A DNA stretch of 5,081 nt from Methanobacteriota archaeon. GTDB taxonomy: Archaea > Thermoplasmatota > Thermoplasmata > RBG-16-68-12. The DNA lies in the NCBI GenBank assembly GCA_005878415.1, contig VBMM01000141.1:1-5081 (forward strand), given 5' to 3'. This document shows positions 1 to 5,081 of this stretch, piece by piece. The stretch's first letter is position 1. Every line of letters starts with the position of its first letter. Below the pieces are notes generated by a model that was not told the DNA's origin, made no database searches, and saw only the letters and a list, made by a program, of their open reading frames with translations. The position numbers were made by a program, and so were the translations under genes.

Positions 1-302
1 GGACGCGCTGTGACCATCTTGTGGAAACGTTGGAACAGCGCGTGCGCGTCCGCCGTCGACTTCCCCTTGACCGCGTCCGTCATCAGAGACGCTGAGGCCT
101 TCGAGATCGCGCACCCTTGACCGACGAACGCGACGTCCGCGATCGTGCCGCCATCGACGCGCAGGTAGACCGTCACACGGTCCCCACAGAGCGGGTTGTG
201 GCCGACCGCCTTCGCGCTGGCGTCCGGGAGCTCGTGGAAGTTGTGGGGCCTCTTGCTGTGGTCGAGGATCGTCTCCTGATACAACTCTCGGAGGTCGGGC
301 AT
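1..302 (-). CDS. sufU: SufU-type Fe-S assembly protein (sulfur-relay partner of SufS), N-terminal part, runs off the left edge
   Basis: The first 100 residues are visible and the gene continues beyond position 1. The protein opens with the family signature LYQETILDH, followed by an RPHNF motif at residues 18-22. It keeps the metal-site residues Cys39 and Asp41 (in NPLCGD) and Cys64 (in GQGCAIS); the third conserved Cys would lie outside the window. The stretch around residues 79-98, ending in LFQRFHKMVT, is the insertion that separates SufU from IscU-type scaffolds. In characterised SufU proteins these residues hold zinc and the protein accepts persulfide sulfur from SufS, rather than building clusters itself. 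The start at 302 is supported by a GGGAGG ribosome site 7 nt upstream. It is the last visible gene of the sufBCD operon, 55 bp after sufD. The missing C-terminus means the third ligand cannot be checked. Confidence 0.93.
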   Translation of the reverse strand, partial: MPDLRELYQETILDHSKRPHNFHELPDASAKAVGHNPLCGDRVTVYLRVDGGTIADVAFVGQGCAISKASASLMTDAVKGKSTADAHALFQRFHKMVTAR

Positions 303-309
303 CAGGTCG

Positions 310-315
310 CCTCCC
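310..315 (-). promoter_or_regulatory. Ribosome binding site of sufU
   Basis: On the minus strand GGGAGG lies 7 nt before the ATG at 302. This is a strong Shine-Dalgarno match at normal spacing, and it fixes the sufU start. It lies in the 55-bp gap after sufD, so sufU can be translated independently of sufD while sharing its transcript. No promoter-like AT-rich element or terminator is visible in the gap. Confidence 0.75.
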
Positions 316-357
316 GCCGACGGGGCGCGGACGATCGCCGGATGACCGCGTCGCGAC

Positions 358-1716
358 TCATAAGGACGCCCCGAGGCCCGCGCCCTTCGGAAGGCGCGAG
401 AGGATGAGCTGGTCGAGCTTGATGCGGATCGGCGCGACCTTCACCTGGTTCACGACGTCGGCCACGAAGGCGTACGTCAGGATGTTCCGGGCCGCCTCCT
501 CGTCGATGCCCCGGGAGCGAAGGTAGAAGACCGCGTTGTCGTCGAGCTGGCCGATCGTCGAGGCGTGATTGCACTTCACGTCGTCCGCGAGGATCTCCAG
601 GCCGGGCGTGCTGTCGACGAACGCTTCCTTCGAGAGGAGGAGATTCTTGTTCGTCTGCCGCGCGACGGTCTTCTGGGCGTCCTTCCGGACGTAGATGTTC
701 CCGTTGAACACGCCGCGCGACTTGCCGTCGAGGATGCCGCGGTACAGCTCGACGCTCGTGCACGATCGCGCGATGTGGTCGATCCGCGTGTAGTTGTCGT
801 GCTGCTGCGTGTCCCGGGGCATGAAGATCCCGTTGAGCGTGAGGCTGCCGCCCTCCCCGCCGAATTTCGTCGAGACGGAATTCCGGGACAGGGAGCCGCC
901 GAACGACATCGAGTGCGCGGTCACGGTGGAGTCCCGGTCCTGGTCGATCGTCATCGTGCCGAAGTGGAACGCCCGTTCGGACTCCCGCTGCACCTTGTAG
1001 TGTTCGAGCTTGGCGCCCGGCCCGACGACAACCTCCGTGACGGCGTTCGTGAAGGTGACCTCGGGGGCCCAGCCCGCGTACGTCTCGATGACGGTCGCCT
1101 GGCTGTTCGCGCCGAGCAGGAACAGGTTCCGCGGGTAGGAGACGATCGGCAGGTCTTTCGAGGCCGAGAGGAAGAGGAGATGAATCGGTTCGTCCACGAC
1201 GGTGTTCTTGGGGATTTCGACGAGCGCGCCGTCCTGGAAGAAGGCCGTGTTCAGCGCGACGAACGGGTCGGCCTCGAACGGCGCGTGCTTGCCGACGTGC
1301 TTCTCGAGGATGCCGGGCTCCGAACGGAGGATCTCCGCCGCGGACGCGATCCGGACGCCCTCCGGCAAGGATCGCAGGTACGAGAGGCGGGGCGAGTACC
1401 GGCCGTTCACGAACACGACCCGGCTCGTCTTCAGCACGCCGAAGGTGAAGGGGTCAAGCTTCTCGGCGACGACGCCATCGGGACGCGCCAGGATCGCCGG
1501 CTTGAAGGGCACCCGGAGGAGCGCCGCGAGGTTCGTGTACTTCCAGTCCTCGTGCTTCTGCGTCGGGAACCCGAGGGTCTCGAACCGCCCGATCGCCGCC
1601 TTGCGGAGCGTCCGGAGCCACTTCGGGCCGCCGAGCTCCTTCTCCGAGGACGCGAACTCCCCGACGTACGTCTGCTTCGCGTCGACGGCGACCGCCACGC
1701 TCGTCACCGGCCTCAC
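358..1716 (-). CDS. sufD: SufD, Fe-S cluster assembly scaffold subunit
   Basis: SufD is the SufB paralogue that completes the cytosolic SufBC2D scaffold and is needed for iron acquisition during cluster assembly. The 452-residue protein is slightly longer than E. coli SufD (423). The N-terminal helical part carries the diagnostic ETLGFPTQKHEDWKYTN stretch (about residues 46-62). The middle is the beta-helix core. The C-terminal part has the conserved block GLEILADDVKCNHASTIGQL and then FYLRSRGI. His384 in CNHAS matches E. coli SufD His360, which lies at the SufB-SufD interface where the nascent cluster is thought to form. The first possible start is a GTG at 1716 overlapping the sufC stop as GTGA, which suggests translational coupling. 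In-frame GTG codons at 1707 and 1698 are alternatives, the last having a GGTGA upstream. The poorly conserved first 20 or so residues do not settle the choice. The stop is TGA at 358-360. No frameshift or missing core motif is seen. Confidence 0.95.
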   Translation of the reverse strand: MRPVTSVAVAVDAKQTYVGEFASSEKELGGPKWLRTLRKAAIGRFETLGFPTQKHEDWKYTNLAALLRVPFKPAILARPDGVVAEKLDPFTFGVLKTSRVVFVNGRYSPRLSYLRSLPEGVRIASAAEILRSEPGILEKHVGKHAPFEADPFVALNTAFFQDGALVEIPKNTVVDEPIHLLFLSASKDLPIVSYPRNLFLLGANSQATVIETYAGWAPEVTFTNAVTEVVVGPGAKLEHYKVQRESERAFHFGTMTIDQDRDSTVTAHSMSFGGSLSRNSVSTKFGGEGGSLTLNGIFMPRDTQQHDNYTRIDHIARSCTSVELYRGILDGKSRGVFNGNIYVRKDAQKTVARQTNKNLLLSKEAFVDSTPGLEILADDVKCNHASTIGQLDDNAVFYLRSRGIDEEAARNILTYAFVADVVNQVKVAPIRIKLDQLILSRLPKGAGLGASL

Positions 1717-2483
1717 GGACGCGCGGGCGCTGGCCTCGGGGCCTCCTCGAGGATCCAGCCGTATCCGTGCTTCTCGAGGTTCCGCGCGAGGTCCGCGTCG
1801 CCGCTCTTCACGATCTTCCCGTCGACGAGGACGTGCACGACGTCCGGGACGACGTAGTCGAGGAGACGTTGGTAATGCGTGACGACGAGCATCGCCCGGG
1901 TCGGACCGCGCATCGCGTTGATCCCGTTCGCCACGAGGCGCAGCGCGTCGATGTCCAGGCCGGAGTCCGTCTCGTCGAGGATGCAGAGCTTCGGCTCGAG
2001 GACGGCCATCTGGAACACCTCGTTCTTCTTCTTCTCGCCGCCCGAGAAGCCCTCGTTGAGGCCGCGCTTCATGAACGTCTCGTCGAGCGCGAGGAGCTTC
2101 GCCTTCTCCTGGACGAGCGCCATGAAGTCCATCGCGTCGATCTCCTCTTGGCCGCGGTACTTGCGGATCGCGTTCAACGCCGCCTTGAGGAAATACGCAT
2201 TGCTCACCCCCGGGATCTCGACGGGGTACTGGAACGCCATGAACACGCCCTCGCGGGCGCGGTCTTCGGGGCGCATGATCAGGAGGTCCTTCCCTTCGAA
2301 GCGGACTTTGCCTTGCGTGACCTCGTACGTGATGCGGCCCGCGAGGACCTGCGCGAGGGTCGTCTTCCCGCTCCCGTTCGGGCCCATGATCGCGTGCACC
2401 TGGCCGGGTTGGACCGAGAGGTCGATCCCCTTCAGGATCTCCTTGCCACTCACCTTGACGTGCAGATTCTCGATCTCGAGCAT
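1713..2483 (-). CDS. sufC: SufC, ABC-type ATPase of the Fe-S assembly scaffold
   Basis: SufC is the soluble ATPase that binds SufB and SufD and drives the conformational change exposing the cluster assembly site; it is not a transporter. All ABC motifs are intact in this 256-residue reading: Walker A GPNGSGKTT (residues 34-42, Lys40), Q-loop Gln85 in FQYP, the signature FSGGEKKKNE (146-155) typical of SufC, Walker B LCILDE (Asp170, Glu171), D-loop SGLD (174-177) and switch His203 in VTHYQ. The start is placed at the ATG at 2483, giving MLEIENLHV as in other SufC proteins. It is preceded by GGAGGGG at 6 nt spacing. An in-frame ATG at 2498 would add five residues, but it has no ribosome site and the Shine-Dalgarno of the inner start overlaps its codons. 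The gene follows sufB after 28 bp and overlaps sufD by 4 bp. The C-terminus ends in a short Pro/Ala/Arg tail. Confidence 0.97.
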   Translation of the reverse strand: MLEIENLHVKVSGKEILKGIDLSVQPGQVHAIMGPNGSGKTTLAQVLAGRITYEVTQGKVRFEGKDLLIMRPEDRAREGVFMAFQYPVEIPGVSNAYFLKAALNAIRKYRGQEEIDAMDFMALVQEKAKLLALDETFMKRGLNEGFSGGEKKKNEVFQMAVLEPKLCILDETDSGLDIDALRLVANGINAMRGPTRAMLVVTHYQRLLDYVVPDVVHVLVDGKIVKSGDADLARNLEKHGYGWILEEAPRPAPARP

Positions 2484-2489
2484 CGATGT

Positions 2490-2496
2490 CCCCTCC
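2490..2496 (-). promoter_or_regulatory. Ribosome binding site that decides the sufC start
   Basis: On the minus strand GGAGGGG lies 6 nt before the ATG at 2483. It sits inside codons 1-4 of the longer reading from 2498, which itself has no Shine-Dalgarno sequence. This favours 2483 as the true start. Confidence 0.75.
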
Positions 2497-2511
2497 ATTC
2501 GCGGATCGCGT

Positions 2512-3963
2512 TCAGCCGACCGTGCCCTCGAGGTTCAGGCTCACGCCGATCAGCTTCTGCGCCTCGACCGCGAACTCCATCGGCAGCTTCAGGAACACCT
2601 GCTTGCAGAAGCCGTTGACGATCATGTTCGTCGCGTCCTCCGGCGTCAGGCCGCGCGTCTGGCAGTAGAACAGCTGCTCGTCCCCGATCTTCGAGGTCGA
2701 CGCCTCATGCTCCATCTGCGCGGTCGGATCCTGGACCACGATGTCGGGGAACGTGAACGCGGCGCACGCCGAGCCGATCAGGAGGGAGTCGCACTGGGAG
2801 TAGTTCCGTGCGCCCGTGGCGCCCTTGTGGATGTGCACCCGGCCGCGGTACGTGTTCCGGCCGTAGCCGGCGGAGATGCCCTTCGAGATGATCGTGCTGC
2901 GCGTGTTCTTCCCGATGTGGAGCATCTTCGTGCCCGTGTCGGCCTGCTGGTAGTTATTCACGACGGCGACGGAATAAAACTCGCCCGTGGAGTTGTCCCC
3001 CTGGAGGATGCAGCTCGGATACTTCCACGTGATCGCGCTGCCGGTCTCGACCTGGGTCCACGAGATCTTCGAATTCACCCCGAGGCACTTCCCGCGCTTC
3101 GTGACGAAATTGTAGATGCCTCCCTTCCCTTCCTTGTCCCCCGGGTACCAGTTCTGGATCGTGGAATACTTGATCTCCGCGTCATCGAGGGCGATCAGCT
3201 CGACGACGGCCGCGTGGAGCTGGTTCGTGTCCCGGATCGGCGCCGTGCATCCCTCGAGATAGCTCACGTACGCCCGCTCGTCCGCGATGATCAGGGTGCG
3301 CTCGAACTGGCCCGTGTCTTGCGCGTTGATCCGGAAGTACGTGGACAGTTCCATCGGGCACCGCACGCCCGGAGGGACGTAGGCGAAGGAGCCGTCGCTG
3401 AAGACCGCGCTGTTCAGGCCGGCGAAGAAGTTGTCGTTGAAGGGCACGACGGACCCGAGGTACTTCCGGACGAGGTCCGGGTGTTCCAGGACCGCCTCGG
3501 AGAACGAGCAGAAGATGATGCCCTCGTCGGCGAGCCGCTGCTTGAACGTCGTCGCGACGGACACGCTGTCCAGGACCGCGTCGACCGCGACGCCCGCGAG
3601 GCGTTCCTGCTCCTGGAGCGGGATGCCGAGCTTGGCGTACAGGCTCCGGATCTCCGGGTCGACGTCCTCGAGGCTGTTCACGGGCTTCTTTGGCCTCGGC
3701 GCGGCGTAGTAGATGATGTCCTGGTAGTTGATCGGAGGATACCGGACGTTCGACCACTTCGGCTCCTTCATCGTGAGCCAGTGGCGGTAGGCGCGAAGGC
3801 GCCAGTCGAGCATCCATTCCGGCTCCTTCTTCTTCTGCGAGATGAGCCGGACGACGTCCTCGCTCAGGCCCTTCGGGACCATGTCCTCGTCGAGGTCGGC
3901 GACGAAGCCGTACTTGTACTCCTGCTTCGACATTTGCTCCTGGAGTACGCTCTTGGTGACCAT
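2512..3963 (-). CDS. sufB: SufB, core Fe-S cluster assembly scaffold subunit
   Basis: SufB is the scaffold subunit on which sulfur and iron meet in the SufBC2D complex. The 483-residue protein is close to E. coli SufB (495) and conserved along its length: an N-terminal helical domain, the VPPGVRCPMELSTYFRIN block near residue 196, YLEGCTAP near 235-242, WTQVETGSAITWKYPSC near 302-318, and the C-terminal NYSQCDSLLIG and QMEHEAS blocks. Cys391 corresponds to E. coli Cys405 and Glu420 to Glu434, the cluster-assembly residues at the SufD interface. Cys239 in EGCTAP probably matches E. coli Cys254, though I could not align it fully. The ATG at 3963 has GGGAG 8 nt upstream. A second ATG at 3933 (Met11) has GGAG only 3 nt away and is less likely. 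It is the first gene of the operon, 78 bp from the divergent carrier gene. Confidence 0.97.
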   Translation of the reverse strand: MVTKSVLQEQMSKQEYKYGFVADLDEDMVPKGLSEDVVRLISQKKKEPEWMLDWRLRAYRHWLTMKEPKWSNVRYPPINYQDIIYYAAPRPKKPVNSLEDVDPEIRSLYAKLGIPLQEQERLAGVAVDAVLDSVSVATTFKQRLADEGIIFCSFSEAVLEHPDLVRKYLGSVVPFNDNFFAGLNSAVFSDGSFAYVPPGVRCPMELSTYFRINAQDTGQFERTLIIADERAYVSYLEGCTAPIRDTNQLHAAVVELIALDDAEIKYSTIQNWYPGDKEGKGGIYNFVTKRGKCLGVNSKISWTQVETGSAITWKYPSCILQGDNSTGEFYSVAVVNNYQQADTGTKMLHIGKNTRSTIISKGISAGYGRNTYRGRVHIHKGATGARNYSQCDSLLIGSACAAFTFPDIVVQDPTAQMEHEASTSKIGDEQLFYCQTRGLTPEDATNMIVNGFCKQVFLKLPMEFAVEAQKLIGVSLNLEGTVG

Positions 3964-3971
3964 GGAAAGGA

Positions 3972-3976
3972 CTCCC
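3972..3976 (-). promoter_or_regulatory. Ribosome binding site of sufB
   Basis: On the minus strand GGGAG lies 8 nt before the sufB ATG at 3963. It indicates that the sufBCDU transcript has a short leader, unlike the gene on the other side of the promoter. Confidence 0.55.
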
Positions 3977-4000
3977 GTTTTCGAGAAGCGGAATGGACAC

Positions 4001-4015
4001 TATAACGTTGTTATA
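4001..4015. promoter_or_regulatory. Perfect inverted repeat, candidate operator in the divergent promoter
   Basis: TATAAC and GTTATA form a perfect 6-bp dyad around a GTT spacer. The dyad lies in the only AT-rich stretch of the window and overlaps the presumed TATA elements of both sufB and the HesB/IscA gene. A dimeric regulator bound here could control both directions at once. Suf loci are commonly controlled by iron- or cluster-sensing repressors, but none is encoded in view and the dyad matches no operator that I recognise with certainty. Part of the symmetry may simply reflect back-to-back TATA boxes. Confidence 0.45.
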
Positions 4016-4020
4016 TATAT
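4010..4020 (-). promoter_or_regulatory. Putative TATA element of the sufBCDU operon
   Basis: Read on the minus strand, ATATATATAAC is preceded by purine-rich CAAAG, resembling an archaeal BRE plus TATA box. Transcription about 26 nt downstream would begin near 3988, giving a leader of roughly 25 nt that includes the GGGAG ribosome site. A second TATA-like stretch (GTTATAG, 4000-4006) could give a shorter leader. The choice between the two is inference. Confidence 0.45.
4011..4020 (+). promoter_or_regulatory. Putative TATA element of the HesB/IscA gene
   Basis: TTATATATAT is centred about 26 nt before the ATG at 4042. In archaea, transcription starts roughly 25-27 nt downstream of the TATA centre, so the mRNA would begin at or within a base or two of the start codon. 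The absence of any Shine-Dalgarno sequence before 4042 fits a leaderless transcript. Confidence 0.5.
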
Positions 4021-4041
4021 CTTTGGTCGTGCGCCTCACGA

Positions 4042-4449
4042 ATGACGAACAACGCGCGAATCTCGACGGAAGACTTAAGTCGAGGCGCCGCGTTCGAACG
4101 CGACGTGATACCTCCGGAGCAACTGCCTCTCGTCGTGACGGAGGGCGCCGTCCGACGGATCCACGTGCTGCAGGAGAAGGAGAGCAAGCCGGGCGCCTCC
4201 CTGCGCCTGCGGATCATCGCCGGCGGCTGCAGCGGGATGCAGTACCGCATGGACCTCGCGGACGCCCCGCGGCCGACGGACCTCGTCGTCGCCGAGCAGG
4301 ACGTCAAGGTGTTCGTCGACCCGAAGAGTATGACCTACCTTCGCGGCTCGCGGCTCGACTGGGAGGAAGACCTCTTCGGCGGCCAGTTCAAGATCAGCAA
4401 CCCGAACGCGAAGCACTCCTGTTCGTGCGGGCTGAGCTTCACGATCTGA
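4042..4449 (+). CDS. HesB/IscA family A-type Fe-S cluster carrier
   Basis: A-type carriers accept clusters from a scaffold such as SufBC2D and pass them to apo-proteins. All three ligand cysteines are present: Cys63 in GGCSGMQY, and Cys127 and Cys129 in the C-terminal CSCGLSF, which stands where most members have CGCG(S/x)SF. The family fold begins near residue 28 (LPLVVTEGAVRRI) and includes the usual ISNPNAK stretch before the paired cysteines. At 135 residues it is longer than the typical 105-120, because about 28 residues precede the domain. That N-terminus is supported by the TATA element placing the transcript start at this ATG. No better internal start with a ribosome site was found. 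It is transcribed away from sufB from a shared promoter region, which suggests joint control. I cannot say whether it is best called SufA, IscA or ErpA. Confidence 0.94.
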   Translation: MTNNARISTEDLSRGAAFERDVIPPEQLPLVVTEGAVRRIHVLQEKESKPGASLRLRIIAGGCSGMQYRMDLADAPRPTDLVVAEQDVKVFVDPKSMTYLRGSRLDWEEDLFGGQFKISNPNAKHSCSCGLSFTI

Positions 4450-4461
4450 GCCGACGTTGGG

Positions 4462-5081
4462 TCAGAGCGCCTGGGCGAGCATCTCCGCCAGGTCGACGAC
4501 GCTGAGCTGCATGTTCCGCTTCTGGGCGATGTCGGACAGGTGCATCTCGGCGTGCGGGCACGTCGTGACGAGGCTCGTCGCCCCAGTGTCCTCTGCCGCG
4601 TCGAGACGCCGCTGGCCCACGCTCGCGGCCTGTTCGGGGAAGACCGCCGGGAAGCCGCCCCCGGCGCCTGAGCAGAGCGCGTCCTCCCTCGAGGGGAGGA
4701 TCTCGAGGATCTTCAGGTCCTTGATGAACTTCAACGCCTGGCGCGGCGGGTCGTACACCTTGCTGACGCGGGACATGTGACACGCGTCGTGGAACGCGAC
4801 CTTCTGCGGGAGCGGCTTCGTGAACGCGATCCGCTTCTCCCGAATCAGCTTCTCGACGTAATGGGAGATGTGGAAGACGCTGTACGGCGGGTTCCCGCCC
4901 CACGCCTTGTAGTCCCGCGCGAACGCGCGGTAGCACTCGGCGCACGCGGTGACGAGGACCTTCGCGCCGGTCTCTTGGACCGCCCGGACGTTGTGCGGCA
5001 TCAGCTCCTTCTTGGCGATCTCTTGGTAGCCCATCCGCGCGATCGGCGCGCCGGAGCACCACTCCTCCGTCCCGAGGATCT
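4462..5081 (-). CDS. CCG-domain Fe-S oxidoreductase, HdrB/HdrD-like, C-terminal part, runs off the right edge
   Basis: The frame stays open to the window edge, so the ATG at 5034 is probably internal; 205 codons are visible. Residues upstream of it (ILGTEEWCSGAP) already belong to the first cysteine-rich domain. The visible part has that domain's end (WCSGAP, then 36 residues, then CAEC) and a complete second domain of layout C-X35-CS-X36-CPHA, beginning HDACHMSR and including LCSGAGGGF. These spacings match the CX(31-39)CCX(35-36)CXXC pattern of the family seen in HdrB, HdrD, GlpC, GlcF and LutA. Such subunits pass electrons, and in HdrB reduce a heterodisulfide at non-cubane [4Fe-4S] clusters. 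Here the second Cys of both CCG motifs is Ser, and the last Cys is Ala. An N-terminal ferredoxin domain or membrane part, which would define the subfamily, would lie outside the window. The substrate is unknown. It converges on the carrier gene with a 12-bp gap. Confidence 0.85.
   Translation of the reverse strand, partial: ILGTEEWCSGAPIARMGYQEIAKKELMPHNVRAVQETGAKVLVTACAECYRAFARDYKAWGGNPPYSVFHISHYVEKLIREKRIAFTKPLPQKVAFHDACHMSRVSKVYDPPRQALKFIKDLKILEILPSREDALCSGAGGGFPAVFPEQAASVGQRRLDAAEDTGATSLVTTCPHAEMHLSDIAQKRNMQLSVVDLAEMLAQAL

Noticed and set aside
303..357. Possible hairpin or internal terminator between sufD and sufU.
   Set aside because: Only distant 5-bp complementary stretches (GTCGC/GCGAC) and no T-tract; not convincing in GC-rich DNA.
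565..1857. A 430-codon plus-strand frame opposite sufD.
   Set aside because: Low-complexity Arg/Glu/Val-rich translation with no family motif, entirely antisense to sufD; a codon-bias shadow.
2484..2498. Extension of sufC to the ATG at 2498.
   Set aside because: No ribosome site precedes it, the five extra residues are not typical of SufC, and a strong ribosome site points to 2483.
1879..4005. A 708-codon open frame on the plus strand, opposite sufC and sufB.
   Set aside because: It lies antisense to two clearly conserved genes, its translation is rich in Arg, Val and Asp with no recognisable motif, and such long mirror frames are expected from GC-rich third codon positions.
3994..4021. Bacterial-style promoter for the carrier gene (TGGACA plus a TATA-type -10).
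   Set aside because: TGGACA resembles a -35 box, but the best -10 match at 16-17 nt spacing (TATATC or ATATCT) is poor and the start would leave no ribosome site before the ATG at 4042. The archaeal TATA/leaderless reading explains more. It is kept in mind because the taxonomy is unproven.
3182..4039. A 285-codon minus-strand frame overlapping the 5' part of sufB in another frame.
   Set aside because: It is a plus-one shadow of sufB, with Arg/Gly/Pro-rich sequence and no domain. Its long upstream part crosses the promoter region.
4439..5062. A 207-codon minus-strand frame overlapping the CCG-domain gene.
   Set aside because: Arg/Pro-rich shadow. The competing frame 4462-5081 has the family cysteine spacing and conserved motifs.

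Overview
The window carries an iron-sulfur (Fe-S) cluster assembly locus in GC-rich DNA. Most of it is one leftward operon, sufB-sufC-sufD-sufU, read from about 3963 down past position 1. Facing away from sufB is a rightward gene for an A-type (HesB/IscA) cluster carrier at 4042-4449. At the right edge, convergent with that carrier gene, lies the C-terminal part of a leftward gene for a CCG-domain Fe-S protein of the heterodisulfide-reductase HdrB/HdrD type. No mobile element, CRISPR array, rRNA or tRNA is visible. Coding density is very high. The only substantial non-coding stretches are the 78-bp divergent promoter (3964-4041) and a 55-bp gap between sufD and sufU.

Organism: I infer a GC-rich archaeon, possibly of the Thermoplasmatota type. 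The reasons are an AT-only TATA-like element sitting where archaeal promoters have it, a carrier gene with no Shine-Dalgarno (SD) sequence whose ATG lies about where transcription should start (leaderless), and an HdrD-like neighbour. The proteins lack the extreme acidity of haloarchaea. The Suf proteins are bacterial-looking in sequence, so a GC-rich bacterium is not excluded. I cannot name a species.

How the genes work together: SufB, SufC and SufD form the SufBC2D scaffold ATPase on which clusters are built. SufU is normally the sulfur-relay partner of the cysteine desulfurase SufS, but no sufS lies between sufD and sufU, so the desulfurase must be downstream or elsewhere. The A-type protein would take clusters from the scaffold to client enzymes. 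The CCG-domain protein next door is a plausible Fe-S client. SufB and the carrier gene share one AT-rich divergent promoter with a perfect 6-3-6 dyad at 4001-4015, a good candidate for joint regulation.

The core is conserved and ordinary. The points worth a second look are the divergent promoter dyad, the predicted leaderless/leadered asymmetry, the missing sufS, and the altered cluster ligands (CSG instead of CCG twice, CxxA instead of CxxC) in the right-hand Fe-S protein.
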